A stretch of 64,000 nucleotides of DNA from Brachycybe producta (GCA_036925085.1 JAUPFP010000040.1:1147939-1211938); one strand, 5' to 3'. Shown: positions 12,284 to 23,424, numbered from the stretch's first letter. The notes: generated from the letters alone by a model not told the origin. Numbers and translations: made by a program.

Positions 12284-12705
12284 ATTAAGAGAAACTTGAA
12301 AGTGTTTTTAGAAACTAGAAGAATAGCTCAATCACAATTAAGAAAATATTCATGTAAAGTCTTTTAAAATAAGCTTTTTATGGCCGTTCGAAAAGCACCC
12401 AACTTTAAGGTGGTTTTTAAAGTGTAAACGCCTCTCGAACTCTCGTTATTCTGTGATTTCCGATGTAAAATGAAGATGAAACTTGACTGTGAACTGGAGC
12501 TCATTAGTACTGGAGCTTATTAGTATTTTCATATTGATATCTTTCAAAATAAACTTTTTCTACGCAATAAAATGCTTAATTTGAAAGATATCAAACATGA
12601 AAATACTATTAAGTGTTTTTTCAGCTACCGTTCTAGTTTCTAACACACTTTTCAATTTCTCCTTAGTGTTGTTCCTGAAAGATAAAATAATCAAGAGTTT
12701 AAAAA
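12284..12705. repeat. Family G fold-back repeat (TTTCAAAATAAACTTTTT core)
   Basis: The left arm reads AAGCAAAATTAAGAGAAAC, then AGAAACTAGAAGAATAGCTC, then a TCTTTCAAAATAAACTTTTT-like word. The right arm repeats these words reversed (TTGAAAGATATCAAACATGA, ACCGTTCTAGTTTCTAACAC, AATTTCTCCTTAG). The same pattern occurs at least ten times in the window, whole or as half copies (near 21.7, 22.6, 24.5, 36.4, 37.2, 54.2, 57.7, 61.9 and 63.5 kb). It is a non-coding, inverted-repeat element of unknown superfamily. Confidence 0.7.
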
Positions 12706-12723
12706 ATCAGCTGTTCATTTTTG

Positions 12724-12727
<4 letters not shown>

Positions 12728-12767
<40 letters not shown>
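12728..12767. repeat. (TC)n microsatellite
   Basis: About 20 uninterrupted TC units within the PH-domain intron. The open frame across it is an artefact. Confidence 0.9.
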
Positions 12768-12771
<4 letters not shown>

Positions 12772-13364
12772 ATCTCTCTGCCCTCCTCCCCCAACCCCTG
12801 CTAGTAGCCATTGAAGTAAACGAATGAAAACGCTTCGAAGCGAGTGACTGACATCAAAGTCAGCTACCTCATCTAATAATATCGTTAAGAGATTTGATTC
12901 TTAACAGCTCTCATTAACAATAAACTTCCTCGTTTTTTAGTGTGAAGATCAAGAGCTTTATGGTAGCCACAAACTGCTTCCGAATGTTATTCATCCAAGA
13001 TTTGTTCGCGGTCTGCCACCTTCAATCACATGAAGCATGTTTCCTTAACAAATAAGCTTCCTTTCATTTTTTTTTTAATCAACAGCAAGGCCAGGGTCCC
13101 ACATTTAGAAGATGATGCTATTGAAAAGGGAAACAGTTGCCATTTTCAGTCTGAGTTTTGCAAGAAGGGCATCTATCATGACTTCATTGGGGAGGGTTTA
13201 CGCTCGTAGCAGGAAGTTGAGAGCCGAAAGACACTCCAGCGTTCACGTGAAATTTTATGCGTCCAAAAACATGGTCTCGAGTCTAGCTATCTTTCGTTGC
13301 CTTTAAACTGAATTTAAATTTTATGATGGCTTGAATCGATTCAACTTATACGATTAATTAAAAC

Positions 13365-13795
13365 TAGAGGTGGAACGAATCCTAAATTTCTTCGAATCCG
13401 AATCCTAAAAGGTTCTCGAATCTCTCGAATCCTTCATATAAGAATCCTCTATTATTCATTAAGAAAATACAAATAAATGAAATAATATTAAATATTAAAT
13501 TATTAATAATAAAAAACACAGTGTGGCCTCAGTCAGGGTCAGGCCACAAGGTGATCCATTGGTGATCCGGATAATCACCGAAATTGCCAACAATCGCCGG
13601 TTTTTTTTTTGGCTAGTGAGCGCTTCTACAGGACGTCAAAACTAAAATTACTAAAACTAATTTCAACAAAGTTTTTAACAGTTTTTTTTAAGGTTCGGAT
13701 TCGAAAGATTCGAAAGACGAAAAAAGCGCTTAGATTCGAGTTTTCCAATCTCGAATATTTTTCAAGATTCGCGGGATTCGAATGGCCCATTCCTA
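13365..13795. mobile_element. hAT-like MITE, family B (full length)
   Basis: The 431-bp element has a perfect 8-bp duplication ATTAAAAC (13357-13364 and 13796-13803). Its ends are TAGAGGTGGAACGAATCC and, reversed, TAGGAATGGGCCATTCGAA. Inside are CACAGTGTGG, GGTGATCCATTGGTGATCCGG, an AATATTAAAT-type AT core and GATTCGAAAGA words. Relatives are at 29519-29934, 32320-32940, 38520-38792 and 49496-49932. No transposase. Confidence 0.85.
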
Positions 13796-14038
13796 ATTAA
13801 AACAAAAAAATCGATTCTCTGATTAATCAAAGCAGAATTTAGCATCGTTAATGTTTTCGGAAGAGATTTCGAATGAAGAATTATGGAAACAATTCCTTTA
13901 ATTTTTTTTATAATATAGCTGGAATAAATTCAATCCGTATGTTTAATCGGAACTGAAACAAATCGATTCAACAAAATAATTGAATCGCGCATGCCTAATT
14001 ATTCCCTTCTTCTGTTTCGTTTCACCCATGAAGCTTAA

Positions 14039-14597
14039 AGGCTGGTTTATATTCGGCAAAAATGCTGTGAAAGTCATGCAAAACGAAAGAAAATAACTTT
14101 CGCAGCAAAACGTTTACACTTCGTTACGTTTTCGCTGCTGCAATAAAAAGGAAGTTTTCCCCGTCGCACACCTTCGTTTTCGCATTGAACGAAAAGAACT
14201 TCGCAACCAATCACATTCCAGCTTTCTGTTTTTGTTAGGATAACGAAGCGGTTCTGACTACTTTTTTTTTAAAGTAGGTTTCGTTGCATTCCATATTGAA
14301 GTTTAGTGTGAACACACTACCAAGCAAAGCGAAACAAGAAAAATGAACAATATGCGATGCTAAGCGATACGATAACGATAATAATTCTTCGCTTAGCATC
14401 ATAAAGTAACTTTGTGCTAAGTATAAACAAAGCTTAAGATAGAATAAAATCCTATCGAAATATTGTCTGAAAACGAAGGTGAGCAAAGAAGAAAATTTTA
14501 TTTTATTGCAACGAAAAGTAACAAAGTGTAAACTTTTTGCTGCGAAACTAAATTTTCTTCGTTTCGTTTCGCTTTTACGCCGACTATAATCCAACTT
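14039..14597. mobile_element. PIF/Harbinger-like MITE, 559 bp
   Basis: TAA (14036-14038) and TTA (14598-14600) flank ends AGGCTGGTTTATATTCGGC and, reversed, AAGTTGGATTATAGTCGGC. The arms share CGCAGCAAAA and GTTTACACTT words. A TWA duplication with GGnTGGTTTAT-type ends fits PIF/Harbinger. There is no transposase. The ends resemble those of the 41935-42683 family. Confidence 0.65.
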
Positions 14598-14601
14598 TTA
14601 T

Positions 14602-14820
14602 TGAACGAAAGGATATCGCAGCCAATCACAGCCCATCTTTCTATTTTTGAAAGACAACAAAGGCGGTTCTGACTAGTTTTTTTTTTTCTAAAAAAAAACC
14701 GGCGTCGTTGCATTTCATGTGTACGAGGTGAAGAATCGTATAAACGAAACGAGAAAACAAAATATTTTGCAAAACCTAAGTGATACAATAACGATAAACA
14801 ATAACGTTTCGCCAAATACA
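14602..14820. repeat. Diverged tandem copy of the interior of the preceding MITE
   Basis: The order of words TTGAACGAAA, CGCAxCCAATCACA, GGCGGTTCTGACTA, GTCGTTGCATTxCAT and ACGATAA matches 14185-14400 about 417 bases upstream, with many changes. It looks like a second, older or partial copy of the same element beside the first. Confidence 0.55.
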
Positions 14821-15174
14821 AAGCTGGGTATCCACTTGTTGCATTTCTGCATTTCGGTTTTTTCACCCGTCACATAAAAGAAATGTTACGATACGCGGTG
14901 GAGTAAGTTGGGACGGGCAGCGCGCTTCGGTCACTCCGTTGCACAATATTTGTTCATTCGCGTTAATGTTCATTTCGGCAGTTGAAACGAACCTAGATGA
15001 AAAGGGGACGTCTGCCATCTCACAAATCGTGCATTTTGAAACGCAACGCATTATTGATGATACGAGAAACATCGAGTAGCGTGTACACCGTATGCGTATC
15101 AGTGAATGATACGGGTACGATACGCAACGGTGATACGATACGCTAAACCACAACAGGTGGATACAAGGCCTAAA
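14819..15174. mobile_element. MITE with GTATCCACxTGTTG ends
   Basis: The left end AAGCTGGGTATCCACTTGTTG pairs with the right end, whose reverse is AGGCCTTGTATCCACCTGTTG. The interior is relatively CpG-rich, with many ACGATACG words. No clear target duplication and no transposase frame. Confidence 0.5.
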
Positions 15175-15338
15175 CCAAGCCTACGTCATGTTTTATAATA
15201 AAAAAACCCCCGATAAGTACGAAAATATCCTAACGAACAAAACATCTCGTGCGCGGTGAAACACAGAAAAGTGACAACAAAACACACGACAACAACACCG
15301 ACGACTTCAGAAAAACTTGTTCCTACCAAAGACGTTAC

Positions 15339-15439
15339 CTTGAAGGCATATTTGCGATAGATGCGATCATCCGCCATGCAGGGGCTTATCTTGTAGCTCG
15401 GCAAAAGGATCGAACCGAGCGTTTTGTCGTCTCCAGGAC
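15339..15439 (-). CDS. PLEKHA-like exon: central strands of the PH domain
   Basis: The exon lies between TTAATAAG|GTCC and TTCAAG|GTAACG. Two bases complete Gly with the upstream exon, and 33 codons follow, reading PGDDKTLGSILLPSYKISPC and MADDRIYRKYAFK. This matches the PLEKHA/kramer PH pattern xLGSIxLPSYxISPxxxxDxIxRKYAFK. It ends in phase 0, directly before the AEHNNMRTYY exon. The residues form strands beta3 to beta5/6 of the PH fold. Confidence comes from the match and from phase agreement on both sides. Confidence 0.93.
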
Positions 15440-15545
15440 CTTATTAAAAAAACCGTGAAAAACAAAAGGGTCATTTCGATCCGAGTCCCCCCCATTTGGA
15501 AGAAAACAAAAATCCAATTTATCGCTTGTATATATATATTTTTAC
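15440..15545 (-). other. Short intron (106 bp) inside the PH domain
   Basis: Donor ACAAGG|GTAAAA and acceptor TTTAATAAG|GTCC. The intron holds a short (TA)n tract and a GGGGGG run and nothing else. Confidence 0.85.
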
Positions 15546-15717
15546 CCTTGTAGTAGAAGAGGCAGAAGTCTGAAAGAACGAACCATCGCTTCTTCCATAA
15601 CATGAGTCCATCACTCCCTTGCTTATAAAGCCATCCCTGTTGAGTTATAGGGGACTGAGTGCTCCGTTTGACCGCCGGAGAACGTAAACTACTTCCGCTT
15701 ATGCTCTTCTTCTTGTT
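15546..15717 (-). CDS. PLEKHA-like exon: start of the PH domain
   Basis: After TCTTAACAG the exon encodes NKKKSISGSSLRSPAVKRST, then QSPITQQGWLYKQGSDGLM, then LWKKRWFVLSDFCLFYYK, 57 codons plus one base. GWLYKQGSDGLMLWKKRWFV is the hallmark PH N-terminus of PLEKHA4-7. The Lys of WLYK and the KKRW pair form the basic Kx(n)(K/R)xR pattern that in PH domains binds phosphoinositides. It is therefore likely to place the protein at membranes, although binding is not shown by sequence alone. No WW domain precedes it in the visible exons, unlike vertebrate PLEKHA5 and PLEKHA7. Confidence 0.95.
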
Positions 15718-15819
15718 CTGTTAAGATTTGAATGCAAATTAAAAGATTCAACGGTCGTTATACGTCAACAACATTCTTCTTCTTCTTCTTCAACTGCTCT
15801 CTTAAAGAAATCGGGTTAT

Positions 15820-16640
15820 TTATAAGCTATTTTCGTAACAATATCTTTTAAAATAAACGTTTCTATTTATAAGATTAATAGACGATATCTTTTCAAAATA
15901 TGACGTTTTAGAAGCCCCATTTGTTGACTTTAAAACGTCTACTTTGAAAGATATCGTCATTAATTTCGTGAAAATGTCTCCTTCTTCGTTGGAAACTAGA
16001 AACCGCAAAGAAATCAGACGAAAGCTTTAATAAGTAACTTTTAGAATGAACGAGTCCGCTTATAAAACGTTTATTTTGAAAAATATCGTCATAAATTCCA
16101 TAAAAACTCAACTTTTGTGTTTTTACGTGGACGATATCTCTTAAAATAAACGTTTTTTTTTTTACTTCAATGCTAACAAAAACGGCTTATAAAAAACGTC
16201 TATTTTGAAAATTTCGCCATTAAAATGTGTGAAAACGTAACCTTCTTCGTTAGAAACTAGAAAAAGCAAAGAAATCAAATGAAAGCTTTAATAAGTAACT
16301 TTCAGAATGAACGTTTCTACTTCAAACCCGACGAGTCCGCTAATAAAACGTCTATTTTGAAAGATACCGTCATAAATTCCATAAAAACTCAACTTTTGTC
16401 TTTTTACGTGTACGATATCTCTTAAAATAAACGTTTTTCTTGCAAACAAATACGGCTTATAAAACGTCTATTTTGAAAATTTCGCCATTCAAATTCGTGA
16501 AAACGTATCAGACGAAAGCTTCTAATAACACCTTTTAGAATTAACATTTCTTCTTGAAACACAACGATATCATCTTTAAAATAAACGTTTTTTACATTAA
16601 AGCTGACGACTCCACTTATAAAATGTTTTATTTTGCAAGA
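15820..16640. repeat. Tandem array, unit about 265 bp, about 2.5 units
   Basis: Landmarks CCTTCTTCGTTxGAAACTAG (near 15980 and 16240) and ACGATATCTCTTAAAATAAA (near 16131 and 16408) recur at about 260-280 bp. The unit contains TATTTTGAAAGATA-type words shared with family G, so the array may have grown from a G element. Confidence 0.65.
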
Positions 16641-16889
16641 TATTATAAACACCTTTCAATTAATAATTGCCTTTGTAATTCAGACGGCTTCTGACAACGG
16701 TAAAGGCGTCGTTAAAATCTTTCAAAATAAACGTTTTACGACGGATGTCAAAACGGCTTACGGGCGAGTCTAGACATTAAAGCACTTCATTTCTTTCTCC
16801 GAGGCTGTCAATCAGTCTTTCGTAAAATACGCCAATCCGTAAAAATTGTCTTTGCAAAAAGGTTCTGTAAGGACCTTTCGGCACACAGA

Positions 16890-17360
16890 TCACTTTTTTG
16901 AACACTTTTCGACTCCAAAATGAAGTCGGATTGTCGCCAAAACGGACCACTTTGAGCCTTTCCATAGAAAATACATTTCGACGACAGCCCAGCGACCTTT
17001 GACTCCATTTTGTTGTCGAAAAGACTTTCAAAAATCGTTTGTGTACCAAGGGCTCTTAAGTTTTTGTCGCATGAGACGACTCTTGGAACACTTTTCGACT
17101 GCAAAATGAAGTAGGACTGTTGCCAAAACCAACCGTTTTGAGCCTTTCCATAGGAAATGCATCGAGACGGCAGCCCAGCGACCTTTGACTCCATTTTGTT
17201 GTCGAAAAGTCTTTCAAAAATCGTTTGTGTACCAAGGCCCTTCCTTAGGCTTTTGTCACACGAGACGACTCTTGTAACACTTTTAGTCTTTCCATAGAAA
17301 ACACATTGCAAACGCAACCCAACCGCCTTCGACTTTATTTTGCAGTCGAAAAGTGCTTAA
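16890..17360. repeat. Tandem array, unit about 185-188 bp, about 2.5 units
   Basis: ACACTTTTCGACTxCAAAAT recurs near 16,905 and 17,090 and GCCTTTCCATAG/GTCTTTCCATAG near 16,955, 17,137 and 17,284. AGCCCAGCGACCTTTGACTC is present in both full units. The 169-codon minus frame across it simply reads the repeat. Confidence 0.8.
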
Positions 17361-17426
17361 AAGGTGGTCTGTTGTATATTCCAACCCCTAAATGAAAGAT
17401 AATTCCAATTAGTATTGATAAATTAC

Positions 17427-17493
17427 CATTCTGTGTTGCTGTTCCGTAACGGCCGAACTCAAACTCGTAGGTCTAACCAAAAGATCCTGTGGC
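17427..17493 (-). CDS. PLEKHA-like exon upstream of the PH domain
   Basis: After TTTTTAG, 67 bases: one base completes Arg with the upstream exon, then 22 codons read PQDLLVRPTSLSSAVTEQQH and RM. The donor is AATG|GTAATT, phase 0, joining NKKKSISG. This is a short linker exon with no domain of its own. It is accepted because the phase fits both neighbours and both splice sites are canonical. Confidence 0.75.
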
Positions 17494-17913
17494 CTAAAAA
17501 AACAAAATGAAACAAAACCAAATTTTTTTTTTAAAAAATTTACTTCTTCAATTCAGATCCAATAAGAGGCTTAAAAATTGTAACATTATAAAAAGACTTT
17601 CGTCATAAAAGTCTTTTATAAAAAAAAACACACCTCACCGACGATTGTTCGCAAGTTACCTGAGCAATAAGACTAAACAAATAAGAATGCAATTTTTGCA
17701 AGATTTCACAATAACTTAAGTCACAAACCTAAGCAATTGTTAGAAATAATACAAACACGTGACCATTTTTGACAATATGAGAAAACGAAGACGACGAAGA
17801 AGGAAAAAAAAACCCCAACTTGAAGAAATGTCAATGTTCTGTGACGACAGACAAATTGTTCCGCTGCACAATTATAGGTTAAAAGCAAAGAAAAGGGATG
17901 GGTTTTTTCTTCC

Positions 17914-17914
<1 letters not shown>

Positions 17915-17967
<53 letters not shown>
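17915..17967. repeat. (TCA)n trinucleotide microsatellite
   Basis: About 17 pure TCA/ATC units. It gives false poly-Ser, poly-His and poly-Met frames on the two strands. Confidence 0.95.
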
Positions 17968-18035
17968 TTGTGAGATGGATCATGAATAAAAATAGTCGCA
18001 TTGTGAACACACCCCTCTCACGTCTGTTTACACCT

Positions 18036-18262
18036 CAGGGTGGCAGTGATTTAAATCACATTGATTTAAATCAAAGGATTTTTTTAAAAAAATATTCACA
18101 TTTATTTCAACATTTAAATTTATACAATAAAAATAAAACAGTTCCCGACATTTTTCTCTATGTTTATAAAATAAAAAAAGTCCGGTGGTAGTCCTTTCAT
18201 TAATGCATTATTTTTTTGGAAGAGATATCACCAATTGATTGGTGGAAAAATCACTAAAGAGA
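18036..18262. mobile_element. Truncated copy of the CAGGGTGGC hAT-like element
   Basis: It starts CAGGGTGGCAGTGATTTAAA and follows the left part of the 8285-9063 element closely (shared TAAAACAGTTCCC and TAGTCCTTTCATTAATGC). It stops where the inverted repeat at 18263 begins. The right end is missing. Confidence 0.8.
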
Positions 18263-19929
18263 TACATCAGCTATTCCATACTAATTCACCCAAAGGTGTT
18301 TGCTCAGTCATCTCAGATGTTAATTTAAAAAAAATCATAACACAACTAGAACATAAAAAAATACTATAACTTTTTTTTGTTTTTAAATCAGGCCATAATT
18401 TTTGGAGAATTGGCCCTTCGAAGTTTCACTCTTTTGCTGAAAATGATGCAAATTCAAAACATGCTAACTCCGAAAAACTACTAAAGATAGGACAATGGTT
18501 GATAGCTCAAAATAAAAACGTGTTAACAGTGGGAAGAAAAGAGCACTTAATCATCTTTTCATAATTTTAAAATTTAGGGTGTCAAATTACACGTTCAATT
18601 TTTAGCATTTTGTTCAAATTTGAACCCCCGCTTTAGGCCGGGTTGAGGTCAAAGGTCAGAGTTCATATTTTTTTTTTTTTGCAGTTATGCACTTGGGTCT
18701 GCTCTAGTATGTGGCACTATTACTTTGATTGAACTATGACTGCAAGAGATAATAAAAAAAATTAGCCTAAACTTCGAAAAAACCAATTTGGGTGACTTTT
18801 GACCCCAATTTTCGCCCTGTGGTGGTCCACCTACAAAAAAAAAACTAATTATGCTATGTGAAAGTTCATTACATTTCCTTTCCAGTGATGTAAAAACCAT
18901 AGATGACATTTTACAGGTGAAGAAGTGACAATTTTTTAAAGTTTGGAAAATATTTTTAACTTTTAATATAAATTGTTAAAAAACGCGTAGATTACATTTC
19001 GATCATTTCGATTTTTAATTTATAAATTTTCAATTGGTCATTTTTCATATAAAATACAGTGTACATACATGTACTGTGTATGCACATGTGTTATACATAC
19101 ATTGTATACTTTACTATATATAAAAATGAGTTCTCTCCACCTATACCTTTTTAAAAAAGTGACCAATTGAAAGTTTATACATTAAAAACATTGATGTATT
19201 GTGTTATATCCTATGTAATAATCTACAGGTTTTTTAATTTGCATATGTTTAATGCACATGTTTTTTTTGTTACAATTTATATTAAAAGTTAAAAATATTT
19301 TTCAAACTTTAAAAAACTTTTAAAAACCTGTAAAATGTCATCTGTGGTTTTTACATCACTGGATAGGAAATGTAATGAACTTTCACATAGCATAATTAGT
19401 TTTTTTTTGCAGGTGGACCACCCCACAGGGCGAAAATCGGGATCAAAGGTCACCCAAATTGGATTTGTCAAAGTTTTGGCTAATTTTTTTATCATGTTGC
19501 AGTCATAGTTCAATCAAAGTAATAGTAAAACACACTAGAGTAGACACAAGTGCATAACTGCCAAAAACTCTGACCTTTGACCTCAGCAGGTTCAAATTTG
19601 ACCAAAATGCTACCCTAAATTTTAAAATAATGAAAAGATGATTAAGTACTCTTTTCTTCCCACTATTAAAACGTTTATTTTGAGCTATCAACCATTTTTC
19701 TATCTTTATTAGTTTTGGAGTTAGCATTTTTTGAATTTGCATCATTTTCAGCAAAACAGTTAAACTTCAAAGGGCCAATTCTCCAAAAATTATGGCCAGA
19801 TTTAAAAACAAAAAAAGTTAAGAGTATTTTTTTATGTTCTAGTTGTGTTGTGATTTTTTACATTAACATCTGTGATGATCGAGCAACAAAATTTGAAATT
19901 TTGGGTGAATTAGTGTGGAATGGCTCATC
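18263..19929. mobile_element. 1.67-kb fold-back element (long inverted repeat)
   Basis: The left terminal CATCAGCTATTCCATACTAA matches the inverted right end GATGAGCCATTCCACACTAA. The arms match in order for roughly 800 bp each: AATTCACCCAAA, CATAATTTTTGGAGAATTGG, GTTGATAGCTCAAAATAAA, GGTGGTCCACCT/AGGTGGACCACC, ATGACATTTTACAGGT. The centre is near 19,080, at a TACATACATGTAC palindrome. Arm identity looks around 85%, so it is not recent. No transposase frame. Confidence 0.8.
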
Positions 19930-20299
19930 TCTTGTCTTTCCACCTAACTTCTATCTCAATTCTTTATTTTGCCATCTCTATCTTCCTTGGTCCATCTTTG
20001 TCAACTTCCTTCCTATCTCCATCTTTATCACTTCCTATCTCAAAATCATATGTCTTTGTTGTAATATTTCTTGTCTTTCCTGCTATCTCATATATCCTTT
20101 TCTCCTGTAATTACCTTTATTGATCCATTCATTTTTTTTATAACTTTCAATCTCATATCCATTCTAGTCAGGTATCTTTTTCACGTACAGTATCTTCTAT
20201 CTCACATACAGTATATTACCCCCTTTTTCCTGCTAATATCAACCTTCTTTGGTTCATTTTTATCACTTCTGTCTCATATCTGTCACTTATCTGTCATTC

Positions 20300-20980
20300 T
20301 TGTGGCATGTTGTATCATCTCATGTTTTCCCCAATTTTCTATCTATCTCACATATCTCTCACACAAATCTCTATATCTTACATCTCTCACATTTCTCTCT
20401 CTCTCTCTGTATCTCTCACATCTCCCTGTATCTCTCACATCTCCCTGTATCTCACATTTCTCTCTCTGTCTCTTTCTCTGTGTATCTCACATTCTCTCTC
20501 ACATCTCCCTGTATCTCACATTTCTCTCTCTCTCTGTATCTCTCACATTTCTTTCTCTGTCTCTCTCTCTCTCTGTATCTCACATTCTCTCTCACTGTGT
20601 GTATCTCTCACATCTCCCTCTCTCTCTGTATCTCATATTTCTCTCTCATGTCTCTCTTTGTATCTCTCACATTTCTTTCTGTCTCTCTCTCTCTCTGTAT
20701 CTCACATTCTCTCTCACTGTGTGTATCTCTCACATCTCCCTCTCTCTCTGTATCTCATATTTCTCTCTCATGTCTCTCTTTGTATCTCTCACATTTCTCT
20801 CTGTCTCGCACTATCTCACATTCTCTCTCTTGCTGTGTGTATCTCTCACATCTCCCTCTCTCTATGTATCTCACACATCTCTCTCTCACTCTATCTCACA
20901 TTTCTCTCTCTCCCTCTCTGTATCTCACATTTCTCTCTGTATCTCACATTTCTCTCTCTCTCTCCCTCTGTATCGCTCCC

Positions 20981-21018
<38 letters not shown>

Positions 21019-21080
21019 CTCACATTTCTCTCTTTTTGTATAGAGCTCTCGCACATCTATCTCACATCTTGTTTGAGACA
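20300..21080. repeat. TCTC-rich minisatellite (TCTCACAT / CTCTGTAT words)
   Basis: Irregular repeats of TATCTCACATTTCTCTCTCT and close variants over about 0.8 kb. All three plus frames stay open for 260-340 codons because the unit lacks stops. The Ser/Leu/His-rich translations are not proteins. Confidence 0.9.
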
Positions 21081-21694
21081 GAAAGAGATATAGTATTTTT
21101 TTGGTCTGTCATAAGAACCACCAACCTCTATCTAAACTTGAATAAGGAGGAAAAGTCATTCACCTTTTTCAACAAACATCGATTACACCTTTTAAGAGTT
21201 ATAATAATACATTCCAAACCTTCTCCCCCCCCCTGCTTTCCAACTCTTTCTTGCCTTTGGTTTAATACAATTTCACGGCATTCCACATTTCTCGTTTATT
21301 TCAAATTCTAATGTCGATTTCACTTTTTTTTATCATAACACATTTATAAGGTTTTTTTTATCATCATCATCAAATGAATATATGCGTGTCTAAATTTGGC
21401 TGAATTTATTTTTTAAGTTGTTAGAAGAAAAATCAATACAAATTATCAGTAATTTTACTCTTTCAACAAAAAAAAATTATCTAACATTAGTTTCATTTCA
21501 CTGAAATAAATTCGTAATTATTTTTTTTTTGCATAAAAAGATAACATAAAGTTAGATTTAAATTAAATAATGAAGTTTAAACTTAAAAATGACATTCAGA
21601 CAATAGTTTAAGGTTTTAAATTTACAAAATAATGAAATAATTTTTATTAGAAAATTTTTAATTACAAAATTTATTATTCAAGTAAGAGTGTTTT

Positions 21695-21950
21695 TCCATG
21701 TTCTTTCAAAATAAGCTTTTTTTATGTCACTTAAAAATGTTGTTAATTTTTTTTTATATCAAGAAATAGTTTATTTTGAAAGATAACATGAAAACAGTAC
21801 TGAGCCCTGTAAAGCGGGACATGCGATATTTTTTTAAAAATCTCGACATGTCAAGTGTTTTAGAAACTAGAATAGTTGATGAAAATGCTAAGTTTTTTTT
21901 ATGATGATATCTTTCAAAATAAACTTTTTATGAAAGTTTGAAAAAATGGC
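21695..21950. repeat. Family G copy
   Basis: Contains TTCTTTCAAAATAAGCTTTT, an inverted TTATTTTGAAAGATAACATG, AGAAACTAGAATAG and a second ATCTTTCAAAATAAACTTTT. This is the diagnostic word order of family G. Confidence 0.6.
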
Positions 21951-22303
21951 GAAAATAATTTTTCAATGAAATGTCAATTGAAAATCCAAAAAAAAAAACG
22001 GGTCATTTTTCAAACTGAGCTATAAAATTGTTTATTTTTTAATTTTTTGAAAAAAACTTCTAGCATAATCTTTTACTATTCAAGTTTTGAAAACAATTTT
22101 GAAATTTTTTCATTATGTTGTTTCTAAAAAAAAAACCGTTTGCTTGACATTTTTGTACGGAGCCCTGTAAAGGACATTTTGACTTAAAAACGAGTCCCAA
22201 GCAAGACTTTCAATCGAAATTGGTTCGAGCACGAGTATAATGTATGTATAACGGATCTACTTTTATATTATAACTAGGGCGTGGATTTTGATGCAATATC
22301 AAC

Positions 22304-22483
22304 CGGATAACCGCCCTTTTTTATGACGACTGGCAACTTCTAATTGGTTGGTTACGTAGTGTGACGTCACATGCTCCCCGCACCTTTTCAACGTCGAACC
22401 ACACAACAAACCAATTAGAAGTTGCCGTTCGTTGTAAAAAGGGCGTAGCCAACTTCTGTTTATCCCGTTTTCTAATTGCCTGT
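22304..22483. mobile_element. hAT-like MITE, family A, left end lost
   Basis: It matches family A from the CGCCCTTTTTTATGACGAC block through TTCTAATTGGTTGGTTACG, GTGACGTCACATGC and ACAAACCAATTAGAAGTTGC to the terminal TCTAATTGCCTGT. It is joined on the left to the end of a family D element (TAGGGCGTGGATTTTGATGC). Confidence 0.8.
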
Positions 22484-22724
22484 ATAATTTAATTATTAAG
22501 AGTATGGTGCAAACAACATGGCATAATTAACATGGCCGAATAAACGAGATTCATCTACCATTCTAGTTTCTAACACTTTGAATTTCTCCTTAGAATGACT
22601 TCTAAAATGCAGAAAAGTATCCAGATTTCGAAAATTAGCAGTTCATAAAACAACTTCAAGTGGTTTTACAATGTAAACGGTTCTTTGAACTCTTGACTTT
22701 TCAATTTTTAAGGAATCTTTGTTG

Positions 22725-22815
22725 CGATACATTGTTGCGGGGCTGAATCGCGTCACTTGTGATTCAGACCCGCAAAAACATTGAAATGTTTCGGGGGCTG
22801 AATCGCACGTCAGCT
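22725..22815. repeat. GGGGCTGAATCGC repeat, related to the 23.36-kb segment
   Basis: TTGCGGGGCTGAATCGCGTC and a second GGGGGCTGAATCGCACGTC lie here. A diverged copy, TTGCGGGTCTGAATCGCGTC, lies at about 23,370, next to the 24-bp minisatellite. It is probably a MITE remnant. Confidence 0.45.
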
Positions 22816-23424
22816 CAGATGCATGTTTCTTGTTTCTTTAAACCGAATGGGCTGAGAAGAGTTTTCGAGCCCACCACCGTTCCTGCTTTATTTGCCCCCT
22901 CTTTATGAATCACCGTGTGAAATATGACTCCGGCCCACCTGCCGTTAGGCTTTAAGCCACCCCATGCCCATGGGCATACCCCGCCAAACCAATATACATC
23001 AACTGGGTAACCCCACAGTCAACAAAGTAGCTAGGCTGGCACCCAGGTTGTCTCTAAAGAAGTGTTCCCTAATAAGTCCCCTGCTAGTATGAATGTCAGT
23101 TCCCAGCTGAGAAATAGGATGATGATATGACACCCATTCTCTCAAATAATGTTCACATTATTGTTGTAGGACATCTACAGTAGTGTCCTCTCTGCACTGC
23201 CTGTTGCAAACTAGTATACATTGTATGCAACATATGAATCACCGTTTAGGCCTATATTTGCAAGTTCTACTTCCACAGGTGATAATGACAAATGGTGAAA
23301 GCCAGAAGGACGGAGAGAGAGAGAGAGAGAGAGAGAAACTGAGTATAGCTAGTGTGGACACGGAACAATGTTGCGGGTCTGAATCGCGTCAGTTGCGATT
23401 CTGCTCCACACAACATTGTATAAG

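Larger units (their letters stand above)
11905..15338 (-). other. Intron interrupting the PH domain, with several MITEs
   Basis: Contents: a small MITE (11972-12166), a fold-back repeat of family G (12284-12705), a (TC)n tract, a hAT-like element (13365-13795), a PIF/Harbinger-like MITE (14039-14597), a diverged tandem copy of part of it (14602-14820), and a MITE at 14819-15174. The stretch 12,830-13,320 looks unique but has no supported exon. The donor CAAG|GTAACG at 15338 and the acceptor at 11905 are both good. Confidence 0.7.
15718..17426 (-). other. Intron made largely of two tandem-repeat arrays
   Basis: Contains the ~265-bp array at 15820-16640 and the ~185-bp array at 16890-17360. 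Open frames here (16777-17317) follow the repeat units and are not coding. Splice signals at both ends are good (TTAACAG acceptor, AATG|GTAATT donor). Confidence 0.75.

Noticed and set aside
16777-17317. Minus-strand frames of 90 and 169 codons
   Set aside because: They follow the 185-bp tandem array, and the translation repeats with the unit.
20071-21311. Three overlapping Ser/Leu/His-rich frames of 264-340 codons
   Set aside because: They read a TCTC/TCACAT minisatellite. All three frames are open because the unit has no stops, and there is no protein-like composition.
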